64,000 nt of DNA from Myxococcales bacterium (GCA_016707895.1 JADJGV010000008.1:62001-126000); one strand, 5' to 3'. Positions 10,264-22,600 are shown, numbered from the stretch's first letter. Program-made: numbers and translations. The notes: a model not told the origin generated them from the letters alone.

Positions 10264-10956
10264 TCACACGCCCGCGTGGGCCTTGACGCCGACGTTCACG
10301 ACCAGCTTGCCCATCGGCACCGCATCGCCCTGCTGGACCATCAGGTTCGAGCCGACGATGATGTTGAACGGCGTCTTGAAGTCGCCCATGAACTCGGCCA
10401 GCGTGGCCTTGCCCGTCGGCGACAGCACGACGTCGGTCTCGCCCATCGTCATGCCGGCCGGGATCGCCGGCACGGTGCCGATCTCGCGGGCCAGCGGATC
10501 GCCGGCCCGGATCACGGTCATCGGCGCGGCGTAGACCTTCATCTCCGGAGTCGCGACGTTGAGCGAGTTCTCCATGACCTTGTAGGTGATGGCGTCGATC
10601 GTCACGTCGATCAGCGGCTCGTCCTGGATGGTCGCCAGCTCGGGCTTCTCGACCAGCAGGTCGACCGGCGTGAACAGCGACACGAACAACGTCAGGTCGC
10701 AGGTCAGGCTGGTGGCGTTGCACTGGGCGATGCAGGCGCCCATCGCGCAGGCCTGCTCGGCGGCGGCCGCGCACGGGTCGGGGCTGACGGTGCAGGTCTG
10801 GCTGGTCAGCTGGTCGGCGTTCATCAACCCCCAGTTGGCGGAGTCGATCGTGAACGTCTTGTTGGGCAGCGCGAGATCGAAGTTGGTGATGTTGGGATCG
10901 ACCAGCCCGCAGCCGAACAGCGGCACGGCGAGCGCGAGGGCGATGAGCGAGCGCAT
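10264..10956 (-). CDS. Lipoprotein of unknown function
   Basis: The ATG at 10956 follows a GGAGG ribosome binding site and gives a clear lipoprotein signal (MRSLIALALAVPLFGC, cleavage before Cys16). The 230-residue protein has a Cys-rich segment near residues 50-85 (TCTVSPDPC, ACAMGACIAQCNATSLTC) and a C-terminal region rich in beta residues (VIRAGDPLAREIGTVPAIPAG, GKLVVNVGVKAHAGV). I recognise no family. It sits between meaB (104 bases upstream) and the flavoprotein gene. Confidence 0.82.
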   Translation of the reverse strand: MRSLIALALAVPLFGCGLVDPNITNFDLALPNKTFTIDSANWGLMNADQLTSQTCTVSPDPCAAAAEQACAMGACIAQCNATSLTCDLTLFVSLFTPVDLLVEKPELATIQDEPLIDVTIDAITYKVMENSLNVATPEMKVYAAPMTVIRAGDPLAREIGTVPAIPAGMTMGETDVVLSPTGKATLAEFMGDFKTPFNIIVGSNLMVQQGDAVPMGKLVVNVGVKAHAGV

Positions 10957-11060
10957 GATAAGCAAACCTCCAGGCGAAGGCCCCCATCGTAGCATCCGCG
11001 CGCGGCGCCGCGGCGGCGCGATCGTCGCGGTGTGATGCGCGACCGCTTGTGGGCGCGTGC

Positions 11061-12032
11061 CTACAGCGTCCCGACCACGGCCTCGGCCAGCGACCACGGA
11101 TCGGTGGTGCGCGCGACCACCGCGGCGGCGACGTCGCGCAGCCCGCCGCGCGCGGCCAGCGCGGCCTCGGCCCGGTCGGCCAGGAGGCCGCGCACCAGCT
11201 CGGCGACCTGCGCCGCGGCCCGCACGGTCGCCCGGGCCGCCCCGCCCTCCCCGGTCCACGCCGCCTCGCGGTGGCGCTCGATCGCCTCCGCCAGCTCGGC
11301 GATGCCCGAGCCGTTGCCCAGCCCGCGGTTGGCGATCGTGCGGATGATCTCGACGTCCTTGCGCTCGCCGGCCGCGCGCAGATCGAGCATGTGCATCAGG
11401 TCGCGCTCGGTGCGATCGGCGCCCTCACGATCGGCCTTGTTGACCACCAGCACGTCGGCGATCTCGAGGATGCCGGCCTTGATCGCCTGGATGTCGTCGC
11501 CGAGGCCGGGCACCGTGACGACGACCGACGTGTGGGCCGCCTTCATCACCTCGACCTCGTCCTGGCCGACGCCGACGGTCTCGACCAGGATCCGCTGGTA
11601 GCCCATCGCGTCGAGCACCGCCACCACGTCGAACGTCGAGCGCGACAGTCCGCCGAGGTGGCCACGGGTGGCCAGCGAGCGGATGAAGACGCCGTCGTCG
11701 GTGAAGTGCCGCTGCATGCGGATGCGATCGCCGAGGATCGCGCCGCCCGAGAACGGCGAGGTCGGATCGACCGCGACCACGCCGACCTTGTCGCCGGCGG
11801 CGCGGTAGTGGGCGATCAGCGCGTCGACCACGGTCGACTTGCCGGCGCCGGGGTTGCCGGTGATGCCGACGATGTACGCCCGCCCGGTGTGCGGGTGCAG
11901 GGTCTTGAGCGCGGCGCGCGACGCGGCGGTGCGATCGTCGATGTCGCGCATCAGCCGCGCGGCGACGCGGACGTCGCCGGCGAGGACGCGGTCGACGGCG
12001 GAGGGGGTGGGGGTCGAGGGGGCGGTGGTCAT
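11061..12032 (-). CDS. meaB: Methylmalonyl-CoA mutase-associated GTPase MeaB
   Basis: A 323-residue G3E-type P-loop GTPase. The Walker A motif is GITGNPGAGKST; VAVDPTSPFSGGAILGDRIRM and the VETVGVGQDEVEV block are characteristic of MeaB/ArgK, and NKAD is the guanine-recognition motif. It gates cofactor loading and protects the B12 mutase. The ATG at 12032 overlaps the stop of the upstream cupin lipoprotein gene (ATGA, 4 bases), so the two are co-translated. It is the last gene of the operon that includes the B12-binding mutase subunit. Confidence 0.95.
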   Translation of the reverse strand: MTTAPSTPTPSAVDRVLAGDVRVAARLMRDIDDRTAASRAALKTLHPHTGRAYIVGITGNPGAGKSTVVDALIAHYRAAGDKVGVVAVDPTSPFSGGAILGDRIRMQRHFTDDGVFIRSLATRGHLGGLSRSTFDVVAVLDAMGYQRILVETVGVGQDEVEVMKAAHTSVVVTVPGLGDDIQAIKAGILEIADVLVVNKADREGADRTERDLMHMLDLRAAGERKDVEIIRTIANRGLGNGSGIAELAEAIERHREAAWTGEGGAARATVRAAAQVAELVRGLLADRAEAALAARGGLRDVAAAVVARTTDPWSLAEAVVGTL

Positions 12033-13198
12033 TTCATCGTCTTGAAGCGCTGCTCGGGGCCGGGCGGGCTGTAGAGCTGGAGCGCGCGGGTGGCGGCGGT
12101 GGCGGTGAAGCTGTGCTCGACCCCGGCCGGGATCTGGATGACCGAGGTCGACTCGACGGCGATCGCGACGCCGCCGATGGTCATCGTGCCGCCGCCGCCG
12201 ATCAGGTACAGCACCTCGGTCTCCTTGGCGTGGACGTGGGGCGGCACCACCGCGCCGGCGTCGGCCTCGAGGACGCCGAGCGACGCCGGGCCCTGCTCGA
12301 TCAGCAAGGTCGTCGCGCCGCCGGCGCGCGGGTAGCGCTTGCCGCTGGCCGCCGCCACGATCCGGACGCTCGGCGGCCTGGCCGGCACCTGGCTCGGCAG
12401 CAGCTCGGGCAGCGCCCCGGCCCGGGCCACGCCCAGCGCGCCGCCGGGCAGCAGCGCGACGGTCGCGGCGATCGGCGCGCCGGCGGTGGCCACCAGCTCC
12501 AGGCTGGCGCCGCGCGGGGCCACGACGACGTCGCCGGCGACCAGCGGCGTGCGGGCCTTGCCGATCACGACGGTCGCCGGCGCGGTCAGCACCCACAGCT
12601 CGTCGCGATCGGACCGACGTGGGCCGACGCCGCGGCTGGCCTCGGCGCGCACGTCGATCAGCCCGACCGCGGGGTTGCCGCTGTTCTTCGCGTCGAGCAG
12701 GACCGCGACGTCGAGGCCGGCCTGGGCGCGGTGCGCCACCATGCGCCGGTCGATCAGGTTCTGCATCGCCGGCGCGGTGAAGCGGAACGGCAGCTCGATG
12801 GTCTGGCCGTCGAGCGGCGCCGCCCACGGGTAGGCCTCGAGCACGCGGGTCAGGCAGTCGGCGAGGAGCGGATCGCCCGGCTGATCCTCGGTGAGCTCGA
12901 CCCGCGCGCCGCCGTGGCCGATCGTCAGCAGCGCGCGGATCGTGCCGGCGAGCTGGAAGTCGTCGGACGCCGCGACCGCCCAGCACTGGTTGGCCACCGG
13001 CGCCAGCTCGTTCATCGCGTGCTCGACGGCGGCGATCCGCTCCTCCTGGGGCGCCTCGTCGGGGTCGCCGCCGGCCGAGCCCAGGCCGAGGTCGTCGGCG
13101 TCGGGCCCGGCGTCGATCGCCGCCGGCGGCTGGGGCGCGGCCGGGCGCGGCTCGTGACACGCGGCGGCCACGGCCAGCGCCGCGGCGAGCCAGCGCAT
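12029..13198 (-). CDS. Lipoprotein with AgmX/PglI-like and cupin domains
   Basis: The 389-residue product starts at 13198 with a lipoprotein signal, MRWLAAALAVAAAC. Residues about 60-130 resemble the AgmX/PglI C-terminal domain (a conserved Cys pair around NQCWAVA and ADCLTRVLEAYPW). The C-terminal 90 residues form a cupin with metal-type residues (VVPPHVHAKETEVLYLIGGG, IPAGVEHSFTA). Its start shares one base with the stop of the B12-binding subunit gene and its stop overlaps the meaB start by four. Such a surface lipoprotein sitting between two cytoplasmic mutase components is unusual. Its function is unknown. Confidence 0.82.
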   Translation of the reverse strand: MRWLAAALAVAAACHEPRPAAPQPPAAIDAGPDADDLGLGSAGGDPDEAPQEERIAAVEHAMNELAPVANQCWAVAASDDFQLAGTIRALLTIGHGGARVELTEDQPGDPLLADCLTRVLEAYPWAAPLDGQTIELPFRFTAPAMQNLIDRRMVAHRAQAGLDVAVLLDAKNSGNPAVGLIDVRAEASRGVGPRRSDRDELWVLTAPATVVIGKARTPLVAGDVVVAPRGASLELVATAGAPIAATVALLPGGALGVARAGALPELLPSQVPARPPSVRIVAAASGKRYPRAGGATTLLIEQGPASLGVLEADAGAVVPPHVHAKETEVLYLIGGGGTMTIGGVAIAVESTSVIQIPAGVEHSFTATAATRALQLYSPPGPEQRFKTMK

Positions 13199-13614
13199 CA
13201 GGCCGCCTCGATCCGCGGCCGCACCACCGCCTCGACCCACGCGACGATCTCGGTGGTGGCGGTGCCGGGGGTGAAGATCTTGGCGACGCCCAGCGCGGTG
13301 AGCTTGATCAGATCGTCCTTGGGCACGATGCCGCCGCCGAAGACGATCACGTCGCCGGCGCCGCGGGCCTTGAGCGCGTCGATCACCGCGGGGAACAGCG
13401 TCATGTGCGCGCCCGACATGATCGACAGGCCGACCGCGTCGACCGCCTCTTGCACCGCGGCGGCCGCGATCATCTCGGGGGTCTGGTGCAGGCCGGTGTA
13501 GACGACCTCGTAGCCGGCGTCGGCCAGGGCCCGGGCCACCACCTTGGCCCCGCGGTCGTGGCCGTCGAGGCCGGGCTTGGCGACGAGGATGCGGAGCTTG
13601 CGAGCAGTCGACAT
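13198..13614 (-). CDS. Methylmalonyl-CoA mutase small (B12-binding) subunit
   Basis: The 138-residue protein is a stand-alone cobalamin-binding Rossmann domain. D17GHDRG22 is the DxHxxG motif with the His that ligates cobalt; SIMSGAHM and the GGGIVP loop complete the B12 pocket. It would pair with the large subunit encoded at 6105-7739 on the other strand. It follows an acyl-CoA dehydrogenase gene after one base (stop at 13616) and overlaps the cupin lipoprotein gene by one base. A B12-dependent regulator is an alternative for a lone domain, but length and MeaB context favour the mutase. Confidence 0.93.
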   Translation of the reverse strand: MSTARKLRILVAKPGLDGHDRGAKVVARALADAGYEVVYTGLHQTPEMIAAAAVQEAVDAVGLSIMSGAHMTLFPAVIDALKARGAGDVIVFGGGIVPKDDLIKLTALGVAKIFTPGTATTEIVAWVEAVVRPRIEAA

Positions 13615-13615
13615 G

Positions 13616-14767
<1,152 letters not shown>

Positions 14768-14768
14768 G

Positions 14769-15545
14769 TCAGTCCTCGCTGTCGTCGTCGTCGTCGGTGG
14801 CGACCGGGTGGTAGAGGTACGCCAGCTTGGCGACCTTGCCACGCGGATCGGTCAGCATCCACGCGCCGATCTTGCCGGCCGCGCAGTCGGCCCAGGCGGG
14901 CGCGATCGGCGTCGGCGCGGCGAAGCCGACCGACTGCACCTTGCCGCGGGTGCCGACGTAGATCGTGATCGTGACGTTGGCGGGGTCGCCGCCGGCGGCC
15001 TTGGCGCACGCGGCCAGGTCCTTGGCCTTGCCGCCGACCGCGCGCAGGCCTTGATCCTCGTCCCAGGCCAGCGCCACCGAGCCGCCAGCGAAGGTCACCG
15101 GGAACGTGACCTCGGCCTTGCCGTGGCCGTGGGGCTTGCCGAACGCCACGCCCTGCGCGACCTGCAGCAGGCACTGCTCGATGGGCCAGGCGCCCAGATC
15201 GCTGCGCGACATCCGCACGTGCTCGAGCGTGCCGTCCTGCGCGACCACCCAGGTCAGCTCGACCGTGCCGCCCAGCCAGCGGCGACGGGCCAGCTGATCG
15301 GTGTAGCAGGCGTTGAGCGCCGGCACGTGGGGCGCGAACTTCGCGGTGGCCTCGTCGGGGTCGAACTTGCCGACCGTCGAGACGATCTCGAGGTCCTCGT
15401 CCTCGGGCGGATCGTCGTCGCCGGCGTCGTCGACCGGCGCGTCGACCGGCGGGCCGGGCTCGACCGGGGCGGGCTTGCTCGCACCGCCGCACGCGGCCAG
15501 CGCCAGCAGGCCGAGCGTCGTCGTGAGGGACTGCGCGCGCCGCAT
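14769..15545 (-). CDS. Lipoprotein with two AgmX/PglI-like domains
   Basis: A 258-residue protein starts at 15545, overlapping the upstream lipoprotein stop by one base (TGATG). The signal MRRAQSLTTTLGLLALAAC is a lipoprotein type, followed by a Pro/Asp-rich linker. Two modules follow, about residues 75-165 and 175-250, each with the pattern of a conserved Cys early (ALNACYTDQLARRRW; LAACAKAAGG) and a second Cys (IEQCLLQVAQG; ADCAAGKIGAWM), as in AgmX/PglI C-terminal domains. That family is linked to gliding and envelope complexes in myxobacteria; its function here is unknown. A shorter start than the upstream frame was chosen because of the signal. Confidence 0.8.
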   Translation of the reverse strand: MRRAQSLTTTLGLLALAACGGASKPAPVEPGPPVDAPVDDAGDDDPPEDEDLEIVSTVGKFDPDEATAKFAPHVPALNACYTDQLARRRWLGGTVELTWVVAQDGTLEHVRMSRSDLGAWPIEQCLLQVAQGVAFGKPHGHGKAEVTFPVTFAGGSVALAWDEDQGLRAVGGKAKDLAACAKAAGGDPANVTITIYVGTRGKVQSVGFAAPTPIAPAWADCAAGKIGAWMLTDPRGKVAKLAYLYHPVATDDDDDSED

Positions 15546-15976
15546 CACATCGACTCGAACGCGAACGCGAACGACCACTCGAGCGCCTTGGGCAGCGGGC
15601 CGAAGTCGATCTCCTCGACCTTCTTCATGACGCAGGCCTCGACGCCCTCGTTGTCGAGGCTGGTCTCGGTGACCTTGAGGTCGGTGGCGTGGCCGTCGGC
15701 GCCGATCACGAACGCCAGCGCGACGTGGCCGCGGGCGTTCTTGCCGATCGACCCGGCGTTGACCGCGTCGGCCAGGCAGCGCGACGCCGCGGTGCGCTTG
15801 CGGTTGAGCAGCGCGGTGATCTCGTCCATGCGCTCGGGCGGGACCAGATCGCCGCCCGAGTCGTCGCCGTCCTCCGCGGTGGCGTCGTCGCCGCCGCCCG
15901 ACGGCGTGGTGTCGGCCGACTTCGACTTGCCGCCACAGGCGGCGGCGAGCGTGAGCACGAGGGCGATTCTGCGCAT
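15545..15976 (-). CDS. Small lipoprotein, AgmX/PglI-like
   Basis: The 143-residue product has a lipoprotein signal (MRRIALVLTLAAAC) and an acidic linker rich in Gly and Asp. Its C-terminal 95 residues (RMDEITALLNRKRTAASRCL, GHVALAFVIGADGHATDLKV, EACVMKKVEEIDFGPL) have the AgmX/PglI-like pattern with one Cys per half. It is adjacent to a second lipoprotein of the same kind (14769-15545), suggesting duplication. Promoter activity upstream was not identified; it starts 49 bases after the stop of the acyl-CoA dehydrogenase gene. Confidence 0.82.
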   Translation of the reverse strand: MRRIALVLTLAAACGGKSKSADTTPSGGGDDATAEDGDDSGGDLVPPERMDEITALLNRKRTAASRCLADAVNAGSIGKNARGHVALAFVIGADGHATDLKVTETSLDNEGVEACVMKKVEEIDFGPLPKALEWSFAFAFESM

Positions 15977-16025
15977 GGTTCCTCCGCGATCGAGTATCAG
16001 GACAACGACCAGTGCGGCCGTGGGC

Positions 16026-17171
<1,146 letters not shown>

Positions 17172-17188
17172 GGCGGGCTCCTCGGCGG

Positions 17189-17971
17189 TCAGGATCCGGT
17201 GAACTGGGCGGCGCGCTTGCCGACGAAGGCGGTCATGCCTTCCTTCTGATCGGCGGTCGCGAACAGCGCGCCGAACTCGCGCTGCTCGAGCGCGAGCGCG
17301 TCGGCCAGCGGCATCGACTGGCCGCGGTGGATGCAGCGCTTGGCGGCGGCGACCGCGAGCGGGCCGTTGGCGGCGATCCGCCCGGCCAGCTCGCGCACCG
17401 TCGGCATCAGCGCCTCGGGCGCGACCACGAGGTCGGCCAGGCCGATCCGCAGCGCGTCGCCGGCGGTGATGAGATCGCCGGTGACGCACAGCTCCTTGGC
17501 CTTGGCCACGCCGACCCGGCGGGCCAGCCGCTGGGTGCCGCCGAAGCCGGGGATGACGCCGAGCTTGACCTCGGGCTGGCCGAACTTGGCCTTCTCCGAG
17601 GCGTAGATGAAGTCGCAGGCCATCGCCAGCTCGCAGCCGCCGCCCAGCGCGAAGCCGTTGACCGCGGCGATCCACACCTTGGGCGAGGCCTCGAGGGCGT
17701 CGCCCAGCCGGCCGCCGGCCTCGGCGAAGGCCTGCGCCTGGGCCGGGCCGAGGTCCTTCATCTCGGCGATGTCGGCGCCAGCGACGAACGCCTTGCCGGC
17801 GCCGGTGACGACCGCGACCCGGACCGCGGCGTCGGCGTCGAGCTCGGCCACCGCGGCGGTCAGCTCGGCCATGACCTGCGACGACAGCGCGTTGAGCGTC
17901 TGCTCGCGGCGGATGGTGACCACGGCCAGCGGGCCCTCGCGATCGATCGACAGGGTCTGGTACGCGCTCAT
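17189..17971 (-). CDS. Enoyl-CoA hydratase (crotonase)
   Basis: The 260-residue protein has both catalytic glutamates of true hydratases: GGGCELAMACDFIYA and FGQPEVKLGVIPGFGGTQ. The oxyanion loop FVAGADIAEM is intact. I use the ATG at 17971 (MSAYQTLSIDRE), which gives standard length; an upstream ATG at 17989 would add six residues without a better context. It hydrates trans-2-enoyl-CoA to 3-hydroxyacyl-CoA and is the first gene of the 11-18 kb operon as far as the spacing shows. Confidence 0.94.
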   Translation of the reverse strand: MSAYQTLSIDREGPLAVVTIRREQTLNALSSQVMAELTAAVAELDADAAVRVAVVTGAGKAFVAGADIAEMKDLGPAQAQAFAEAGGRLGDALEASPKVWIAAVNGFALGGGCELAMACDFIYASEKAKFGQPEVKLGVIPGFGGTQRLARRVGVAKAKELCVTGDLITAGDALRIGLADLVVAPEALMPTVRELAGRIAANGPLAVAAAKRCIHRGQSMPLADALALEQREFGALFATADQKEGMTAFVGKRAAQFTGS

Positions 17972-18081
17972 GCGCGCCGGACCATACACGATCCGGTCCG
18001 CGCGGCGGCAGCGTCGAAGCGGGTTCGCGGCGACCGGCCGGGGTGCGCCGGATCGTCGCGCTCAGCTCGGGCCCCGCCGAG

Positions 18082-18103
18082 GGAGGTGGGGCGGCGCACC
18101 TCC
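18082..18103 (-). terminator. Hairpin after the SDR gene, terminator-like
   Basis: GGAGGTG and CACCTCC form a 7-bp stem around an 8-base GC-rich loop, just after the SDR stop (18109) on the minus strand. There is no T-tract, so intrinsic termination is uncertain. The element is similar to the hairpin at 24440-24459. Confidence 0.45.
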
Positions 18104-18108
18104 TGGAC

Positions 18109-18876
18109 TCAGCGCGCGGTCAGGCCGCCGTCGATCGCCAGCTCGGCGCCGGTGACGAACGCGCCCTCGTCGCTGGCCAGGTACAGGATCGCGGCGGTGA
18201 CGTCGTCGACGTGGCCGAGCCGCCCCAGCGGCGCGGCGCGCCCCAGCTGGGCCTTGGCGGCGGCCGGATCGCCGAGCGCCGCGGCCATCGCGTCGACCAT
18301 CGGCGTGTCGATGAACGACGGGTGCAGCGAGTTGCAGCGGATGCGGTAGCCCTGCTTGGCGCAGTGCAACGCCACCGACTTGGTGAGCAGCCGGACCGCG
18401 CCCTTCGACGCGCAGTAGCCAGCCAGATCCGGCACGCCGATCAGCCCGGCGACGCTCGACAGGTTGATGATCGCGCCGCCGTGGGCCTTCATCGCGCCGA
18501 CCGCGGCGCGGCAGCCCAGGAACGTGCCCTCGACGTTGACCCGGTACATCAGCCGGAAGTCGGCCAGCGTCGTCGACTCGATGTCGCCGTGGCGGCCGAT
18601 GCCGGCCGAGTTGACCAGCACGTCGAGCCGGCCGTGGCGCGCGACCGCGTCGGCCACCACCGCCGCCCAGGCCGCCTCGTCGGTGACGTCGAGGGTCGCG
18701 GCGGCGTGCGGGGCGCCCAACGCGGCGGCCACCGCGGCGGCGCCCGGCCCGTCGCGATCGGTGACGATCACGGTGGCGCCCTCGGCGGCCAGCCGCTGCG
18801 CGGCGGCGCGGCCGATGCCCGACGCGCCTCCGGTGATCAGCGCGATCTTGCCTGCGACCCGGCCGGTGGAGCTCAT
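18109..18876 (-). CDS. Short-chain dehydrogenase/reductase
   Basis: A 255-residue classical SDR. The NAD(P) site is TGGASGIG (about residues 15-22), an NSAG motif is present, the catalytic Ser lies in INLSSVAGLIG, and YCASKGA holds the Tyr-x3-Lys pair. The Asp in VTDRDGPG at the end of the second strand suggests NAD+ preference. It could oxidise a 3-hydroxyacyl-CoA or a cyclic alcohol; the substrate is not evident. Start at ATG 18876. The surface-protein gene upstream ends 14 bases before it. Confidence 0.93.
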   Translation of the reverse strand: MSSTGRVAGKIALITGGASGIGRAAAQRLAAEGATVIVTDRDGPGAAAVAAALGAPHAAATLDVTDEAAWAAVVADAVARHGRLDVLVNSAGIGRHGDIESTTLADFRLMYRVNVEGTFLGCRAAVGAMKAHGGAIINLSSVAGLIGVPDLAGYCASKGAVRLLTKSVALHCAKQGYRIRCNSLHPSFIDTPMVDAMAAALGDPAAAKAQLGRAAPLGRLGHVDDVTAAILYLASDEGAFVTGAELAIDGGLTAR

Positions 18877-18890
18877 GGCCGCCGGTTGTA

Positions 18891-19667
18891 TCACTGCATC
18901 GATCGCACGATCGTCTCGAAGTCCGGGCCGTCGAGCGTCGCCGACACGTAGAACACGCCGACCAGATCCTCGGTGGTCGGCTGCCAGATCGACACGCCGA
19001 TCACGTACGACTGCCCGAGGATGGTCGCGGTGCCGCGGCAGCGGGCGGCGGGCTCGGTGCGCCACGCCGTGTCGGCGAAGCACTCGATCGGCCCGCCGCT
19101 GATCGCCGACATCGTGCCCAGCGCCTGGGTCATCACCTGGGCCTGGCGGCGCAGGCCGTCGAGGTCGACCTTGGCCGCGAACGCGCCCTCGGCGAACACC
19201 CGGAACACCATCACCAGATCGTCGGGGTCGTCGAGGCTCTTGCCGCGGAACAGCGCCTCGAAGCGCATCCACTGGGCGCCCTGGGTGCGGCTCTTGCGCA
19301 GCCGCCGATCGCGCTTCCAACCCGGGCCCGGCAGGTCGACGGTCATGCCGACGTACGAGCGGTACGGCGACCGCACCGCGGTCACGTTCGGCCGGTGCGT
19401 CCGCTGGTACAGCACGCCGGCGACCACCGCGCCGACGGCGAGCGCCAGCAGGATCGCGATCGTCCCGGCGTGGCTGGCGCGCGGCGCCGGGCCCGGGTAG
19501 CTGACCAGCGGCGCCTCGGACGCCAGCGCGCCTGGGGGCGCCGGCTGTCCCGGCAGCGGCGCCATCGTGCCGGGCGGCGCCGTGGCGCGCCGGTTGTGGC
19601 GCGGCACGTCGGCCAGCTCGAGCTCGATCGGCGGGGGCCGCGGCGGCCCAGGCTCGTCGTCGGTCAT
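18891..19667 (-). CDS. Single-pass membrane protein of unknown function
   Basis: The 258-residue protein begins with a Pro-rich cytoplasmic-like segment (about 65 residues), followed by one hydrophobic helix (TIAILLALAVGAVVAGVLY) and a globular domain of about 165 residues (PYRSYVGMTVDLPGPGW, RFEALFRGKSLDD, VIGVSIWQPTTEDLVGVFYV). No family recognised. Its ATG at 19667 overlaps the stop of the Cys-rich gene by four bases, so both are probably co-translated. Confidence 0.8.
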   Translation of the reverse strand: MTDDEPGPPRPPPIELELADVPRHNRRATAPPGTMAPLPGQPAPPGALASEAPLVSYPGPAPRASHAGTIAILLALAVGAVVAGVLYQRTHRPNVTAVRSPYRSYVGMTVDLPGPGWKRDRRLRKSRTQGAQWMRFEALFRGKSLDDPDDLVMVFRVFAEGAFAAKVDLDGLRRQAQVMTQALGTMSAISGGPIECFADTAWRTEPAARCRGTATILGQSYVIGVSIWQPTTEDLVGVFYVSATLDGPDFETIVRSMQ

Positions 19668-22600
19668 CGGCACAGCCCGGCGTCGAAGGTGTAGCTGAGC
19701 GTGTACGGTCGGCACTCGAACGCCGGCGACGTGGCCCCGCCCCGGACCCGCACGTAGACGGTGTAGCTGTCGGTCTGGCCCGGGCCGCAGGCGCCGTCGA
19801 GGAACTGGCTGAGCGTGGTGGTGGTGCCGGCGGCGACCTCGAAGCAGTAGCCCGCGGGCCAGCCGCAGGTGTTGGTGTTCATGCAGAACTCGTAGCTGCC
19901 GGCGCCCGGCGGCACGGTCAGGCTCACCGACGCCTGGTAGTCCTCGTCGAACGAGATGCCGCCGCAGCCGCAGCTGCCGTCGCTCTCGACCATCGGGATG
20001 CCGTAGTAGTCGCCGTCGCCAGCGGCGTAGACGGTCATGCTGGTGTAGGTGTTCGACGCGTCGGAGCCGACCGAGCCCAGCGTGCGCACGCTGCCACAGT
20101 CGGGGTTGGGCTCGTAGGCGTCGCTGAACGCGCCGTCGTCGACGGTGCCGTTGCAGTTGTCGTCGATGTCGTTGCAGGTCTCGGCGGTCGGGTTGCCCGG
20201 CGTGCAGGTGAGGGGCGCGCCGTTCTGGCACTGGTTGACGGTGCGGACGCACGCGCCGACGCCGCAGGTCTGGGTGCCGGGGTTGACGTTGGTGCAGGCG
20301 CCGGCGACGGTGCCGGCGCAGGTCGCCGCGGAGGGATCCTGGCAGGTGGCGTCGCAGGTGGTGGTCACCGGGCCGGCGGTGGTGGTCGCGCCGCACTCCT
20401 GCGCCTGGGTCCGGCACGCCCGCGCGCCGTTGCAGCTGGCCTGGTTGGCCGGCACGTCGGCCTTGCGCCGGCAGCTGTCGCCCAGCCACGAGTGGAAGTA
20501 GCCGACGCACGACACCGCGCCGCACTCGTTATCGGGGTCCTGGCCGCCCGGCACCGCGGTGCAGGTGCCCAGCGAGCCCGGCAGATCGCAGGCCTCGCAG
20601 CCGCCGGTGCACGCGCTGGTGCAGCACACGTTGTCGACGCACGACAGCCCGCCGGCGCACTCGTTGGTCATCGTGCAGAAGCCGCCGGGGCCGGCGTCGG
20701 GGACGCAGGTGCCGCCGCTGCAGTGGGCCGACACGTCGCAGCCGGCGTCGGTGGTGCACGACGTCGGGCAGGTCGGCGGGCTCTGGGCGGTGCCGCTGGT
20801 GCACACCACCGCGGGGTACGGGCCGCAGGCGTTGGCCTCGATCGTCGCGCAGCCGCTGTCGTCGTCGCGGGTCGCGGTGGTGCACTGCTTGGTCGCCGAG
20901 CACACGCCGTCGACCCGCGTGCCCTGGCAGGTGCCCGGCGTGTTGCAGGTCGGCGCCTGGCCGTACGCGCCGCAGTCGTTGTCGGCGGCGCAGCAGTCGC
21001 CGCCCGCGCAGCAGAAGCCGTTGCCGCAGTACCCGCTCTGGCACTCGCCGGCGTCGTCGCACGCGCCGCCGCTGGGCAGGTCGGGCACGCACTGGCCGCC
21101 GGCGCTGCAGAACGCGTTGGCGTCGCACTCGGCGTCGCTGGTGCACGAGGTGGCGCAGGTCGGCGCGGTCTGGGTGGCGCTGCCGGTGCAGAACACCGGC
21201 TGGTACGGGCCGCAGTCGCTGGCCTGCACCGTGCCGGTGCACGCGGCGTCGTCGTCGACGCCGACCGCGGTGCCGCAGATCGACGCGGCGCAGGTGGCCA
21301 GGTTGACCTCGCCGTCGCAGGCGGTCGGCGACGTGCACACCGGATTCGTGTGGTAGCTGGCCGGGCAGTCGGTGGCGACGCCGCAGCAGTCGCCGCTGGC
21401 GCAGCAGAAGCCGTTGGCGCAGTGGCCGCTCAGGCAGCGCCCGTCGTCGGCGCCGCAGGCCTGCCCGTCGTCGAGATCGCCGCGGCAGGTGTGGCTAACC
21501 GGATCGCACCAGGCGTTGGCGTCGCACTGCGCGCTGGTGGTGCACGAGGTCGGGCAGTTCGGCGCGGTCTGGCTCGCCGCGCCGGTGCAGCTGATCGGCA
21601 GCCAGAAGCCGCAGTCGTTGGCCGTGGTGCTCGCGGCGCACGCGGTGTCGTCGGCGACGCCGTTCTGGGTGGTGCACTCGAAGTTGGCGTTGCACACCGC
21701 CGCGCCGCGCGAGCCCTGGCAGGTGGCCGGCGTGTCGCACACCGGCTGGAAGGTGCCGAAGGTCGGGCAGTCGTCGGCCTGCTGGCAGCAGTCGCCGTCG
21801 CCGCAGCAGAAGCCGTTCTGGCAGTGGCCGCTCTCGCAGTCCGAGCCCTCGTCGCAGGCCTGGCCGTTGGCCTCGTCGTCGACGCACACCGAGGCGTCGC
21901 AGTGGGCGCTGGGGATGCACTTGAGATCGCCCTCGCCGTCGCACGCGGTGGCGCAGCGATCGCCGTCCTCGCCGCCGAGGTCGCAGGTGTACAGGCCGCA
22001 CATCGCGGCGGGCTGGGTCTGGCAGCCGCCGACGCCGGCGCAGACGTCGCCGGCGCGCTCGAAGTAGCCCAGCGCGCCCAGCTCGCACATCGCGAGGTCG
22101 CAGTCGAGCGGGTTGTCGTCGACGCCGCCGGCGCAGTCGTTGTCGTGGCCGTCGCAGGTCTCGCGGTTGCCCTCGTAGCTCAGCGGATCGGCGTCGTCGC
22201 AGTCGAGGCCGAGGCAGCCGCCGCCGACGCCGTGGCGATCGTTGTCGCCGTCGACGCAGCAGACGCCGTTGAGCGGCATGCACTGCCGGCGGTTGGCCTC
22301 GCCGACCGAGGTGACCTGCTGGCAGGCGAAGCCGGTGGCGCACACCGTGGGATCCTGGGTGCAGTCGACGGCGCAGAACTTGCCCGCGGTGAGCTGCACG
22401 CACAGATCGCCGTCGTCGCCGCAGTCCTCGTCGGTGGCGCAGGTGTCGCACAGGTTCGACGGCGCCAGCACGCACACCCGGAGGTCGGTGCCGTCGTGCG
22501 AGACGGTGCGGCACGCGTAGCCGTCGGGGCAGTCGAAGTCGCACAGCCGCGTGCAGGTGCGGGTGCCGCTGCCGTCGTCCTGGCACACCCGGCTGGCGCA

